DNA of 64,000 bases from Nakamurella flava. Its GTDB lineage: Bacteria > Actinomycetota > Actinomycetes > Mycobacteriales > Nakamurellaceae. The notes beneath the pieces were generated by a model. It ran no database searches, was not told the origin of the DNA, and saw only the letters and a list, made by a program, of their open reading frames with translations. How positions within the stretch are numbered: position 1 is the first letter of the stretch; the number at the start of each line of letters is the position of its first letter. Of the stretch, positions 43,543 through 53,029 are shown piece after piece. The translations under genes and the position numbers were made by a program. The DNA is taken from the NCBI RefSeq assembly GCF_005298075.1, contig NZ_SZZH01000005.1, positions 62,001 to 126,000 of the forward strand, given 5' to 3'.

Positions 43543-45168
43543 TCAGATGGCCCGTTCCAGGGCCTCGATCAATCGCCGGAGCCGACCGGATTTCACCACG
43601 TACTGATCGGCGCCGGCCTCCAGCATGGCCTCCTGGGTGGCGGCGTCGGCGCGGCCGGAGAACACGATGACGTGGCAGTCCGGCCGGATCGTCTTGATGG
43701 CCCGGGCCAGGTCCGGCCCGCCGCCCGGCATGCTGACGTCGACGATGAGGACGTCCGGACGGCGCTCTTCGAGCAGCCGCAGACAGGTGTCCCCGTCGGG
43801 GGCCTCCCCGACCACCTCGACGGTCGGATTGTCGGCCAGCACGAGGGTGACCGCCGCTCGCAGGTCCTTCTGGTCGTCGCAGACCAGGACGCGGTTGCGG
43901 GCGCGGGACACCAACGGCGGCGCGGCCAGCGAGGCGGCGGCCAGTGCCCCGGGCGAGACGGGCACGGGCAGGACGGAGGTGCGGAACCGCACGGTGACGG
44001 TCGTCCCGCCCCGGGGCGGGCTGTCGATGACCAGTTCGGCACCCTGGTTGCGGGCCCGGTCGGCCATCATCGAGAGCCCGCGTGAGCCGGCGGGTTTCCC
44101 GTCCACACCGCCGACACCGTTGTCACGCAAGCTGATCTCGATCTCGCCGGCGCGTGACTCGACACGGATGACGACGAGATCGGCCTCGGCGTGCCGGGCC
44201 ACGTTCAGCAGCGCCTCCCGGAAGATCCGGTAGACGGCCAGCTTCGCGGACCGGTCGAGGTTCGCATGAGCGGGACCCGCGATCCGGACGCGCGTCCCGG
44301 TGCCCGCGAGCACCTGACGCGCGAGAACGGCCAACGCGGGCCCGATCCCGGGCGCCAGGTCGGGCGGGGTCAGCGAGACGACGATGAGCGAGCGCAGCCA
44401 GTCCAGGGACTCCTCGAGCAGGTCGGTGACCCCGTCGATGACCTGTTGCCCGTGCTGGTCGACCCTGTCCCGCAGGTATTCGAGCCGGACGACACCGGTG
44501 ACGATCTGCTGGATCGGGGCGTCGTGGATGGCCTCGCCGAGGGCGCGCCGCTCCTCGTCCTCCAGTTCGGCCATCCGGTCCAGCAGGCGCCGGTGGTCAC
44601 CGGCGGGGCCCGCCGAGTGTCTCGGGTCGGCCTCGACGACGGCGCTTCCCCCCGCGCCCGGGTGGCTTCGCACCTCGGCGTGCTGCAGGGCGGCGGCGGC
44701 GGTGACGGCCACCCGGGTCAGCAGATCGTGGTCGGCCGGGCCGTACCGGGCGGTGGGGCGGAGCGAGAAGACGCCGAGGTGGCCGAGTTCGGCTCCGTCG
44801 ACGTCGACGGGGACGACGAGGGCCGCCGGGGTGATGTCCAGGAGCACGTCGCGCAGGACCTCGTGGCGGGGCCGCAGGTCGGGAGCTGTCGAGCGGTGGG
44901 ACGGCAGGGACAGCCCGCTCTTGATCATGCGGGCCATGTCGCCGTCGGGATGGCAGACGCGCGGCCGCCAGTCGACCTCGAAGCGGCCTTCCGCGGGCCA
45001 GAAGACCGCGCCGTCGCCGACACTGGCGGCGGCGAAAGCCACGAAGGTGTCGACGATCTGGCCGGGGGAACGCTCGGCCCCGACCGGTCGACGGTCATCG
45101 ACCAGAGCAGGCACGGCCCGTACACCGGTCGTCCAGTTGGCGGCGTCGAAGGGAGCGTGTTCGGTCAC
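43543..45168 (-). CDS. hybrid sensor histidine kinase with C-terminal receiver
   Basis: A 541-residue soluble sensor. GAF-like domain about 30-165. NarX/NreB-type dimerisation domain with H215 in ALGEAIHDAPIQQIV. HATPase domain 305-395 with N-box REALLNVARHA, D-box LRDNGVGG and G2 SRGLSMMADRARNQGAEL. A complete receiver 425-540 follows: D431/D432, phospho-acceptor D477 in DVLIVDVSMPGG, K526. No DNA-binding domain, so the output partner is elsewhere. A related but degenerate kinase-like gene sits 16 bases upstream in the same transcript. Hybrid kinases of this subclass with a fused C-terminal receiver are uncommon. Confidence 0.88.
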   Translation of the reverse strand: MTEHAPFDAANWTTGVRAVPALVDDRRPVGAERSPGQIVDTFVAFAAASVGDGAVFWPAEGRFEVDWRPRVCHPDGDMARMIKSGLSLPSHRSTAPDLRPRHEVLRDVLLDITPAALVVPVDVDGAELGHLGVFSLRPTARYGPADHDLLTRVAVTAAAALQHAEVRSHPGAGGSAVVEADPRHSAGPAGDHRRLLDRMAELEDEERRALGEAIHDAPIQQIVTGVVRLEYLRDRVDQHGQQVIDGVTDLLEESLDWLRSLIVVSLTPPDLAPGIGPALAVLARQVLAGTGTRVRIAGPAHANLDRSAKLAVYRIFREALLNVARHAEADLVVIRVESRAGEIEISLRDNGVGGVDGKPAGSRGLSMMADRARNQGAELVIDSPPRGGTTVTVRFRTSVLPVPVSPGALAAASLAAPPLVSRARNRVLVCDDQKDLRAAVTLVLADNPTVEVVGEAPDGDTCLRLLEERRPDVLIVDVSMPGGGPDLARAIKTIRPDCHVIVFSGRADAATQEAMLEAGADQYVVKSGRLRRLIEALERAI

Positions 45169-45184
45169 GACGGCCCGGCCGGGG

Positions 45185-45934
45185 TCACGACGTCGGTGCG
45201 GCGAGACCGACCGGGCGGGCCGGTGCTGCCGCAGGCAGGGTGAGGGTCAGGGTGTTCCCGGGCCCGATGTCCAGGGTGCCGCCGACGGCGGCGGCATGGA
45301 CCCGCAGGTCGGCGAGACCGGGCGGGGCCGGGTGCGGGCCGCGCGGCACACTGCCGTCGCCGTCGTTCTCGAGGGTGACGACGAGGTCGCCGGCGTCGGC
45401 GTGCAGGTCGAGATGCACGGCGGTGAGCGTGCTGCGGAGCCGGATCTCGCAGAGCGCGGCGAAGAGGATGTCCCGGGCGGCCCGTTCGAGTCGGGCGCAC
45501 AGCCGCAGGCCGGACCGGTCGGTGACGGCGATCCGCACCTGCCGGCCGGCGAGCAGCGCGGCGGCGTCCCGGCCGACGACGACGGCGATGCTGTCGTCGT
45601 CGTCGGGTGCCCCCATGGCGTGGACCAGGTGTCGCTGACGGTCCACGGTCCGCTCGAGGAGTTCGACCGAACGGGTCAGGGCCGGCAGACGGTACTGCGC
45701 GGGAACGGCGTCCAGGCGGAGCATGGCCGCGATGACCAGCTGCAGCGGTTCGTCGTGCAGGATCTGGGCGTAGGTGTCGAGCCGGAGGTCGTCGATTCCC
45801 AGGCGGGTCACGGCCGGTTCGTCCTCGTTCAGCCGCTCGGGCGCCGGGTCGGCGTCCGTCCCGATCGACGCGGTCCTCAGCACCGGGTCGACCGGGAGGC
45901 CGGCTCCCGGTGGCGGTCCTTCGAACTGCATCAT
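45185..45934 (-). CDS. degenerate histidine-kinase-like protein
   Basis: A 249-residue protein starting at ATG 45934 with GGGAG seven bases ahead. Its H60 segment, AQILHDEPLQLVIAAMLRLD, parallels the phospho-acceptor segment of the downstream hybrid kinase. The ATPase region is degraded: FAALCEIRLRS stands where the N-box should be, and LENDGDGS replaces the D-box. It ends in a GNTLTLTLPAAAP strand as HATPase domains do. It could be a phosphotransfer, scaffold or inhibitory partner of the hybrid kinase. Confidence 0.65.
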   Translation of the reverse strand: MMQFEGPPPGAGLPVDPVLRTASIGTDADPAPERLNEDEPAVTRLGIDDLRLDTYAQILHDEPLQLVIAAMLRLDAVPAQYRLPALTRSVELLERTVDRQRHLVHAMGAPDDDDSIAVVVGRDAAALLAGRQVRIAVTDRSGLRLCARLERAARDILFAALCEIRLRSTLTAVHLDLHADAGDLVVTLENDGDGSVPRGPHPAPPGLADLRVHAAAVGGTLDIGPGNTLTLTLPAAAPARPVGLAAPTS

Positions 45935-46162
45935 GCGCCGACTCCCATCGACTGCAACCGCAGGACTTCCCCGCGTCCACGATCCCAAACACTGCCTTCG
46001 CTACGTGATCATGGTAAGCGAATACCGCGGCCATCTGGGGGAACAAAACGAAGCGCCGATCGCTGAACGAACCACCGTGACCTGCGAAGATCGGACATAC
46101 AGTCGATCTCCCGCGCTACCGGGCGAGCCGGGGAACGTCGGTGTGAGCCCGATCTCCGGGCC

Positions 46163-47473
46163 TCAGGGGCGCCCCAACGCCCGGTAGGTCCAGCCGGCCG
46201 CCCGCCACTTCTCGGCGTCCAGCGCGTTGCGCCCGTCGAGCATGCGCGGGGCGGCCACGTGCCGGGCGAACTCGGTCGGGTCCAGGTCGCGATACTCGCG
46301 CCACTCGGTCAGCAGCATGACGACCTCGGCCCCGCGGGCCGCGTCCGCGGCGGAGGGCGCGAACTCCAGGTCCGGCCAGGCGCGACGGGCGTTGTCCATG
46401 CCCTGCGGGTCGTGGACCACGACGCTGGCGCCCTGGAGCTTCATCTGGGCGGCGACGTTCAGGGCCGGTGAGTCGCGGGTGTCGTCGCTGTCGGGCTTGA
46501 ACGTGCAGCCGAGGACGGCGACCCGGCGGCCGATGATCGAGCCCCCGCAGACCTCACGGGCCAGGTCGACCATGCGGACGCGACGCCGCATGTTGATGGC
46601 GTCGATCTCCTTCAGGAATCCGAGGGCGTCGCTGGCCCCGAGCTCGCCGGCGCGGGCCATGAACGCGCGGATGTCCTTGGGGAGGCAGCCGCCGCCGAAG
46701 CCGAGCCCGGCGTTCAGGAAACGGCGGCCGATGCGGTTGTCGTAGCCGATGGCGTCGGCCAGCTTGGTGACGTCACCCCCGCTGGCCTCGCAGACCTCGG
46801 CCATCGCGTTGATGAACGAGATCTTGGTGGCCAGGAAGGCGTTCGCCGCCGCCTTCACCAGCTCCGCCGTCGGGTAGTCGGCCACGATGAGCGGGGTGTC
46901 CAGGGCGAGGATGTCGGCGTAGACCTCGTCGAGCAGGGCCTTGGCCGTCTCGGCCCCGACGGTGGGCAGGCCGTAGACGAGGCGGTCGGGGGTGAGGGTG
47001 TCCTGGACGGCGAAACCCTCACGGAGGAACTCGGGGTTCCAGGCCAGCAGGGCGCCGGGGACGGCCTCGGCGATCCGTTCGGACAGGCGGCCGGCGGTGC
47101 CGACGGGCACGGTCGACTTCCCGACGACCAGCGAGTCGGACCGCAGGTGCGGGATCAACGACTCGACGGAACCCTCGACGTACCGCATGTCGGCCGCGTA
47201 CTCGCCGCGCTTCTGCGGGGTGCCGACACAGACGAAATGCACCTTCGCGTCGGCGGCGTCGGCCATGTCGGTGGTGAACGTGAGCCGACCGGAGGCCATG
47301 CTCTCGGTCAGCAGCTCCGGCAGGCCCGGCTCGTAGAACGGCGGCTCACCCTTGGCCAGCAGCGCGATCTTGTTCTCGTCGACGTCGACACCGACGACCT
47401 CGTGACCGAGCTTGGCCATCGCCGCGGCGTGGACGGCGCCCAGGTACCCACAGCCCACGACTGAGATCTTCAT
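46163..47473 (-). CDS. ugd: UDP-glucose 6-dehydrogenase
   Basis: A 436-residue NAD-dependent enzyme oxidising UDP-glucose to UDP-glucuronate. N-terminal Rossmann motif MKISVVGCGYLGAVHAA, then VGTP and KSTVPVGTAG. The catalytic cysteine lies in FGGGCLPKDI, and GGS...VLGCTFKPDSDDTRDSPA marks the C-terminal domain. Normal length. It closes a leftward unit with gmd and the initiating transferase, 158 bases downstream of the latter. Supplies glucuronic acid to the exopolysaccharide. Confidence 0.95.
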   Translation of the reverse strand: MKISVVGCGYLGAVHAAAMAKLGHEVVGVDVDENKIALLAKGEPPFYEPGLPELLTESMASGRLTFTTDMADAADAKVHFVCVGTPQKRGEYAADMRYVEGSVESLIPHLRSDSLVVGKSTVPVGTAGRLSERIAEAVPGALLAWNPEFLREGFAVQDTLTPDRLVYGLPTVGAETAKALLDEVYADILALDTPLIVADYPTAELVKAAANAFLATKISFINAMAEVCEASGGDVTKLADAIGYDNRIGRRFLNAGLGFGGGCLPKDIRAFMARAGELGASDALGFLKEIDAINMRRRVRMVDLAREVCGGSIIGRRVAVLGCTFKPDSDDTRDSPALNVAAQMKLQGASVVVHDPQGMDNARRAWPDLEFAPSAADAARGAEVVMLLTEWREYRDLDPTEFARHVAAPRMLDGRNALDAEKWRAAGWTYRALGRP

Positions 47474-47631
47474 GCGTTCATCCTCGATGTTGCGGTGACG
47501 GTCCGTTCGGGCGCCGGTGCCCTCCGCAACGAACGGTAGCGGACGGGGGTCGCGCGACGGGGGCGCCGTGACGGGAACTGCACTCGCGCGCTCGCAGCGT
47601 CACTCCGGGCGACTCACCGGCGCGGGCCCGG

Positions 47632-49230
47632 TCAGTAGGCGCCTTCGCGGGCGAGCACCGTCTTGACGGTGCGGCCGATGATGACCAGGTCACCGGCGAC
47701 GGACCAGTTCTCGACGTAGTAGAAGTCGAGGCGGATCCGTTCCTCGGCGCTGACGTCGGACCGACCGGACACCTGCCAGAGCCCGGTGATGCCGGGACGG
47801 ACGAGGCGTCGCCGCTCCAGGAAGTTCCCGATCTCGGCCCCTTCCCCAGGGACGAGGGGGCGCGGTCCGACGATGCTCATCTGCCCGGCGACGACGTTGA
47901 ACAGCTGCGGCAGCTCATCGATGCTCGTCTTGCGCAGGAAGCGGCCGAGCGGGGTGATGCGGGCGTCGTTGGCCGACTTGTAGAAGACGCTGGCGGTCTG
48001 GCCGGCCTCGTCCTTCGCCTTGTCGACCTGCTTGTCGGCGCCGTGGATCATCGTGCGGAACTTCCAGACGCGGAACACCTTGCCGCCGTAGCCGACGCGG
48101 TTCTGCCGGAAGAAGATCGGCCCGGGATCCTTGATCTTGATGAGGACGGCGACGGCCAGCAACACCGGCGACAGCAGGACGAGGCCGATCGTGGCCAGGC
48201 CGACGTCCAGCGCCGTCTTGGCGATGAGCTTCGGCCCGCGGAAACGCGGTTCCTCGACGTAGAGCAGCGGCAGGCCGGCGACGGGTCGGACGTGGACGCG
48301 GGGGCCGGCGACATCGGTGAGGGCCGGGGCGAGCGCGAGACGGACGCCGGTGCCCTCGAGCTTCCACCCGAGTTCGCGCACCTCTTCCGGGCCGAACGAC
48401 TCCGACGCCTCGACGGCGACGGTGTCGGCGCCGGTGAGACGGATGGCGGACAGGATGTCCCCCACGCCGCCCGCGACCTCGAAACCGTCGTCCGTCATCA
48501 GCGGAGAAGCGGAGTGCTGGTTCGGGGTGACATCAGGCGCACCGGGGAGGCACAGCCCGACCACCCGGAAGCCGGCGGCCGGTTCGGCCCGCAGCCGCCG
48601 GGCCAAATCATGCGCCCGCTGCGGGCTGCCCACGATGAGCACCTGGTTGAGGTGCGACCCCGACCGCCGGTACTCGGCGAGCAGCCGCCGCCACACCCAC
48701 CGCCCGCCGATCAGGCCGAACAGACCCAACGGGAGGGCAATCATCAGGTAGGAGCGGGCGACTTCGGCCTGCAGCAGGTAGGACACGATGGCGGTGAAGC
48801 CGAACAGGTAGAACGACGCCTTGCCGATGCGGCCGTACTCGCTGGCCCCGGCGCCCAGGATGTTCTTGTCGTAGGCGCCGAAGATGGCCAGCGAGGCGAT
48901 CCACAGCGCGCTCAGCAACGTCGAGATGGCCCAGTAGTTGATCGAGCCGAAGCCGTCGACGACCACCTGCGTGCGATCACTGATGCGCAGGGCTTGGCTT
49001 GCGAAGACGACGAGCACAACCGTCGCCGTGTCGGTCAGCAGCAGGCGGGTCCGGAGTCGCACCGACCAGCGGTCGACGGTTGTCGGAAGAGCCGGCTCGT
49101 CACGGGTCGTTGCGGCGCTGGTGATTTCGACGGGGCCGGCCGGGTCGGCGGGATCGACGAAGGCAGCAGCAGGGCGCGTCTCATCCGGACCCTCCTGGTC
49201 GGGCTGGGCCCGGGAGGCGATGACCGACAT
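47632..49230 (-). CDS. polyprenyl glycosylphosphotransferase (WcaJ-like)
   Basis: A 532-residue membrane enzyme that transfers a sugar-1-phosphate to undecaprenyl phosphate to start the repeat unit. Hydrophobic helices (about 45-155), then a Rossmann-like CoA-binding fold (about 185-310), a re-entrant hydrophobic helix (about 335-360) and the catalytic bacterial sugar transferase domain: FRQNRVGYGGKVFRVWKFRTM, DELPQLFNVVAGQMSIVGPRP and WQVSGRSDVS. All catalytic parts are present. The ATG lies four bases after the gmd stop. The sugar transferred (glucose, galactose or fucose) is unknown. Confidence 0.93.
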   Translation of the reverse strand: MSVIASRAQPDQEGPDETRPAAAFVDPADPAGPVEITSAATTRDEPALPTTVDRWSVRLRTRLLLTDTATVVLVVFASQALRISDRTQVVVDGFGSINYWAISTLLSALWIASLAIFGAYDKNILGAGASEYGRIGKASFYLFGFTAIVSYLLQAEVARSYLMIALPLGLFGLIGGRWVWRRLLAEYRRSGSHLNQVLIVGSPQRAHDLARRLRAEPAAGFRVVGLCLPGAPDVTPNQHSASPLMTDDGFEVAGGVGDILSAIRLTGADTVAVEASESFGPEEVRELGWKLEGTGVRLALAPALTDVAGPRVHVRPVAGLPLLYVEEPRFRGPKLIAKTALDVGLATIGLVLLSPVLLAVAVLIKIKDPGPIFFRQNRVGYGGKVFRVWKFRTMIHGADKQVDKAKDEAGQTASVFYKSANDARITPLGRFLRKTSIDELPQLFNVVAGQMSIVGPRPLVPGEGAEIGNFLERRRLVRPGITGLWQVSGRSDVSAEERIRLDFYYVENWSVAGDLVIIGRTVKTVLAREGAY

Positions 49231-49234
49231 GGCG

Positions 49235-50245
49235 TCAGACTGCCGGTCGTTGCCAGGTCGCGAACGCGCTCGGCTGGGCCGTCATCTCCGCCTGGGTCAT
49301 GAGGCGAGCGAGATCCGGCGCCAGCGTCTCCGCCTTCCAGCCCAACACCCGCTCGGCCTTGCCAGGATCACCGATCAGCGCGTCGACCTCGGAGGGCCGC
49401 ACGTACCGGGGATCGAACCGGACGTACTTCTCCCACTCCAGCCCGACGGCCTCAAAACAGAAGCCGAGGAAGTCGCGGACGGAGTACGCCGTCCCAGTAG
49501 CGAGGACATAGTCGTCCGGGGTCGGCGCCTGCAACATGCGCCACATGCCCTCGACGTACTCCTTGGCGTAACCCCAGTCGCGGATGGCATCGAGGTTGCC
49601 GAGGTAGAGGTGCTCCTGCTTGCCGGCGGCGATGGCGGCCGCCGCCATCGCGATCTTGCGGGTCACGAACGTCTCGCCACGCCGTGGTGACTCGTGATTG
49701 AACAGGATCCCGTTGACCGCGTAGAGGCCGTAGGCCTCCCGGTAGTTCCGGGCCGTCCAGTAGGCGTACACCTTGGCCGCCGCGTAGGGCGACCGGGGCC
49801 AGAACGGCGTGCTCTCGGACTGCGGGGGCGGGGTTGCGCCGAACATCTCCGAGCTGCTGGCTTGGTAGAACTTGGCCGGCACCCCGGTGGAACGGATCGC
49901 CTCCAACAGGCGAACGGTTCCCATACCCGTAGTGAGACCGGTGAACTCGGGCTCATCGAAAGACACACGAACGTGTGATTGCGCGCCGAGGTGATAGACC
50001 TCATCGGGCTGAATTCGCTCCAACAAAGTCACCAAGCGTGACCCGTCGGTCAAATCGCCATGATGCAGAAAAAGGCGGGCCGCATCGTCGTGCGGGTCTT
50101 GATAGAGGTGATCGATGCGGCTGGTATTGAAGGTGGACGCCCTGCGGATGAGCCCGTGGACCTGATACCCCTTCTGCAGCAACAGCTCTGCTAGGTATGA
50201 GCCGTCCTGGCCGGTGATGCCAGTGATGAATGCGGTACGCGACAT
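49235..50245 (-). CDS. gmd: GDP-mannose 4,6-dehydratase
   Basis: A 336-residue short-chain dehydrogenase making GDP-4-keto-6-deoxymannose. [20 protein letters not shown] is the NADP-binding start, with [15 protein letters not shown], then SSSEMFG and [10 protein letters not shown] (catalytic Ser and Tyr-Lys), and [15 protein letters not shown]. The chosen ATG gives the usual N-terminus; the frame stays open upstream but that part spans the promoter. Divergent from GDP-fucose synthase, which takes its product. Confidence 0.96.
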   Translation of the reverse strand: MSRTAFITGITGQDGSYLAELLLQKGYQVHGLIRRASTFNTSRIDHLYQDPHDDAARLFLHHGDLTDGSRLVTLLERIQPDEVYHLGAQSHVRVSFDEPEFTGLTTGMGTVRLLEAIRSTGVPAKFYQASSSEMFGATPPPQSESTPFWPRSPYAAAKVYAYWTARNYREAYGLYAVNGILFNHESPRRGETFVTRKIAMAAAAIAAGKQEHLYLGNLDAIRDWGYAKEYVEGMWRMLQAPTPDDYVLATGTAYSVRDFLGFCFEAVGLEWEKYVRFDPRYVRPSEVDALIGDPGKAERVLGWKAETLAPDLARLMTQAEMTAQPSAFATWQRPAV

Positions 50246-50382
50246 TTCCGATGACCCCCGTCGTCGACTTGTGACTCGATACCTTCCCGCGGCCCCACCC
50301 TGACCGCTACGCTGGGTTGGTCGAGTCACACGCAGTGTAGCGGTGGGCGCGGGTGTGACGAAATGTTCTGGGGGAAACTGCA
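50246..50382. promoter_or_regulatory. gmd-fcl divergent control region with nested inverted repeats
   Basis: Three symmetric pairs lie within 90 bases: TGTGACTCGA (50270-50279) with TCGAGTCACA (50321-50330), perfect; CCGCTACGCTG (50304-50314) with CAGTGTAGCGG (50333-50343), one mismatch; and GTCACAC (50325-50331) with GTGTGAC (50353-50359). The layout suggests a regulator that controls both directions of the exopolysaccharide operons. No regulator gene is adjacent. Confidence 0.6.
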
Positions 50383-51363
50383 ATGACGATCATGGATGTC
50401 GAACGCCCTGTTGTCGGGCCGCTCGATCGGACCGCGCGGGTTTACGTCGCGGGTCATCGGGGGCTGGTGGGGTCGGCGATCTGCCGCCTCCTCCGGGCTG
50501 AAGGTTTCACCGATGTGGTCGGTTGGAGCTCGCGGGAGCTCGACCTCCGCGACCGCGACGCTGTCTTCCGCCGGTTCGAGGAGATGCGGCCCGACGTCGT
50601 CATCGACGCCGCCGCGCGGGTCGGCGGGATCATGGCGAACAGCACGTACCCGGCCGACTTCCTGTCCGACAACCTGCGGATGCAGACCAACATCTTGGAT
50701 GCTGCGGCCGCCCAGCGAGTGCCGCGCCTTCTGTTCCTGGGTTCCAGCTGCATCTACCCCAAGTTCGCCGCACAGCCCATCCGCGAGGAGTCGCTGCTGA
50801 CCGGCGCCCTGGAGCCGACCAATGACGCCTACGCGATCGCCAAGATCGCCGGCATCCTCGGCATTCAAGCCGTCCGGCGGCAGTACGGCCTGGCCTACAT
50901 CTCGGCCATGCCCACGAACCTGTACGGGCCGGGTGACAACTTCCACCCGCAGCACAGCCATGTGCTGCCGGCGATGATGCGTCGGTTCCATGAGGCGAAG
51001 CTCGGCGGCCTTCCGGCGGTGACATGTTGGGGCTCCGGGACGCCCCGCCGCGAGTTCCTCCACGTCGACGACCTGGCCGCTGCCTGTCTGCATCTGCTGG
51101 AGACTTACGACAGCCCCGACACCATCAACATCGGGAGCGGGACAGACCACACCATCGCCCAGATCGCCGACATGATGGCTGAGACCGTCGGCTATGACGG
51201 CGACATCCACTGGGACGCCAGCAAGCCGGACGGCACGCCGCGCAAGCTCCTCGATGTCTCGCGCCTGAAGGCAACTGGCTGGAAGCCCGAGATACCCCTG
51301 AGCGAGGGGCTCCGCGAGACGTACGCATGGTTCCTTGACAACCAGGACAAGTTCCGCCGGTGA
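50383..51363 (+). CDS. fcl: GDP-L-fucose synthase
   Basis: A 326-residue epimerase/reductase making GDP-L-fucose from the Gmd product. [18 protein letters not shown] binds [19 protein letters not shown] and [11 protein letters not shown] hold the catalytic Ser and Tyr-Lys, and [21 protein letters not shown] is a strong family mark. Preceded by GGGGGAAACTG. Its stop overlaps the acetyltransferase start (GTGA), and it leads a five-gene rightward operon. Confidence 0.95.
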   Translation: MTIMDVERPVVGPLDRTARVYVAGHRGLVGSAICRLLRAEGFTDVVGWSSRELDLRDRDAVFRRFEEMRPDVVIDAAARVGGIMANSTYPADFLSDNLRMQTNILDAAAAQRVPRLLFLGSSCIYPKFAAQPIREESLLTGALEPTNDAYAIAKIAGILGIQAVRRQYGLAYISAMPTNLYGPGDNFHPQHSHVLPAMMRRFHEAKLGGLPAVTCWGSGTPRREFLHVDDLAAACLHLLETYDSPDTINIGSGTDHTIAQIADMMAETVGYDGDIHWDASKPDGTPRKLLDVSRLKATGWKPEIPLSEGLRETYAWFLDNQDKFRR

Positions 51364-51896
51364 CCCGAAATCTCGCCGGCTTCACCGGCGTCGGATACGA
51401 CCGGGGGCGCGGCCCGTTGTGGCAGCTCGCCTGGCTGGTTGTCTCCGGGTCAGTGGTGATGCGGTGGTGGTGCCCGCGACAGGTCAGGGTTGCCATCCTT
51501 CGCGGCTTCGGTGCGCAGATAGGCGAAAGCGTCCTCGTTCGTCATCGCGTCCGCATCCATTGGCCGTGGAAGCTCGCCATTGGCGACAACAGCTGGGTGG
51601 GTGAAGGCGTCTGGATTCTCAACCTGGAACCGGTGACCATCGGCCACGACGTCTGCATCTCACAGGACGTCCTGCTGTGCACCGGATCCCATGATCGGCG
51701 CTCGGCGACCTTCGAATTCGACAACGCGCCTATCGTGGTAGAGGACGGTGCCTGGATCGCTGCTCGGGCTACCGTCCTGCGCGGAGTGACCATCGGGCGG
51801 GAAGCCACGGTCGGCGCGACAGCGCTGGTCGCCGGGGACGTCGCACCGTGCGAGACCGTGCTCGCCCCTGAGGCCCGGGGAGTGCGAACGCGATGA
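51360..51896 (+). CDS. WcaF-like hexapeptide acetyltransferase
   Basis: A 178-residue left-handed beta-helix acyltransferase. It resembles colanic acid acetyltransferase WcaF: a WQLAWLVVSGSVVMRWWCP N-terminal helix, then hexapeptide turns (IGESVLVRHRVRIHW, IGDNSWVGEGVWI, IGHDVCISQDVLL) with the catalytic His in CTGSHDRR. Probably O-acetylates a sugar of the repeat unit. GTGA/ATGA overlaps on both sides. Confidence 0.88.
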   Translation: MTRNLAGFTGVGYDRGRGPLWQLAWLVVSGSVVMRWWCPRQVRVAILRGFGAQIGESVLVRHRVRIHWPWKLAIGDNSWVGEGVWILNLEPVTIGHDVCISQDVLLCTGSHDRRSATFEFDNAPIVVEDGAWIAARATVLRGVTIGREATVGATALVAGDVAPCETVLAPEARGVRTR

Positions 51897-53029
51897 AGCC
51901 GTCCGGCAGCCTGACGTCCGCGGTGCTCTACCTGGCAGTCGTGCCGTTCTACCGACAGGAGTGCATCGACGCCCTTCAGGAAGCGATGGGTGACCGGGTC
52001 ACCATTTTCACCGGAGACCGGCACTGCGATCCGACGGTTCGAACGGGCATCCGCTCGGATCAGTACGTCGCGGTGAGCAACCGCTTCATCGCCGGGCGTC
52101 GGTTGCTTTTGCAGACCGGCCACTGGGGGCAGGTGCTGCGAGCCGACGTGGCGATCCTTGACCTCAATCCGCGGTCCCTGACCGCATGGATCCTCACCTT
52201 GGCCCGCTGGGCACTCCGTCGACGCACCCTCTTGTGGGGGCATCTCCATCCCCGGGCAGGAGCGGATTCCCGAACGAACTCACTCCGTCAGTTCCTGCGG
52301 CGGATCAGTAATGGCACCGTCCTGTACGGCTACGACAGTGTGCTCCTAGCCCGGGCTGCTTTACCCGACCAGCCGGTCTGGGTCGCCCCCAATTCCCTGT
52401 ACCGCAAGGCGCAGCTAGGGCCGGCGGGGAGCGTCGACGGGCGCAATCTGATCCTCTACGTCGGTCGACTCGAACCGGCGAAGAAGGTCGACCAGCTCGT
52501 TCGGGCCTTTGCTGCCGCCGGGCTGGCCGGAAACTCGACGAGGCTGTGCATCGTAGGAACCGGCAGCATGGCGGATGATCTGGCGGCGCTCGCAGAGACC
52601 CTGGGGTGCGCGGACGCCGTGGATTTCACCGGCCAGGTGACGGACCCGCGGGTGCTGCGGGACATCTACGATCGAACCATCTTGAGCGTCTCCCCCGGTT
52701 ACGCGGGGTTGAGCCTGACCCAGTCGCTTGGATTCGGAGTGCCCATGCTGGTCTCGCGTCACGAACCGCATGCACCGGAGATCGAACTGGCCGGCTTCGG
52801 CAACGTCCTGTTTTACGACGACCAGACGGAGCTGACCGAAATACTCCAATCCATCAACGGTTTTCAGCAGCCCGAGCCCTCGGAGGTCCGACGCCCGGTG
52901 CTCGATTACTACTGCGCTGAGGACATGGCGGCCGGACTGCAGGCGGCCTGCGAGGGCCGAATGCAGAATCTCGTCCTGGCGACCGGGTGGCCACTGTCTT
53001 CTGTGGACATCACCGAGGACGCCGTATGA
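51893..53029 (+). CDS. GT4-type glycosyltransferase
   Basis: A 378-residue GT-B glycosyltransferase. The nucleotide-sugar half has NLILYVGRLEPAKKVDQLVRAF and LCIVGTGSMADDLAALAE. The usual EX7E motif is not typical: SPGYAGLSLTQSLGFGVPML occupies that site, with no first Glu. The N-terminal half is diverged. Donor and acceptor unknown. It is coupled to WcaF before and the acyltransferase after. Confidence 0.82.
   Translation: MKPSGSLTSAVLYLAVVPFYRQECIDALQEAMGDRVTIFTGDRHCDPTVRTGIRSDQYVAVSNRFIAGRRLLLQTGHWGQVLRADVAILDLNPRSLTAWILTLARWALRRRTLLWGHLHPRAGADSRTNSLRQFLRRISNGTVLYGYDSVLLARAALPDQPVWVAPNSLYRKAQLGPAGSVDGRNLILYVGRLEPAKKVDQLVRAFAAAGLAGNSTRLCIVGTGSMADDLAALAETLGCADAVDFTGQVTDPRVLRDIYDRTILSVSPGYAGLSLTQSLGFGVPMLVSRHEPHAPEIELAGFGNVLFYDDQTELTEILQSINGFQQPEPSEVRRPVLDYYCAEDMAAGLQAACEGRMQNLVLATGWPLSSVDITEDAV

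Noticed and set aside
42532..44085. A 517-codon plus-strand frame through the BldM-like gene and into the kinase
   Set aside because: It is out of frame with the recognised regulator and antisense to the kinase; no domain.
48043..49302. A 419-codon plus-strand frame opposite the WcaJ-like gene
   Set aside because: Shadow of a gene with clear catalytic motifs.
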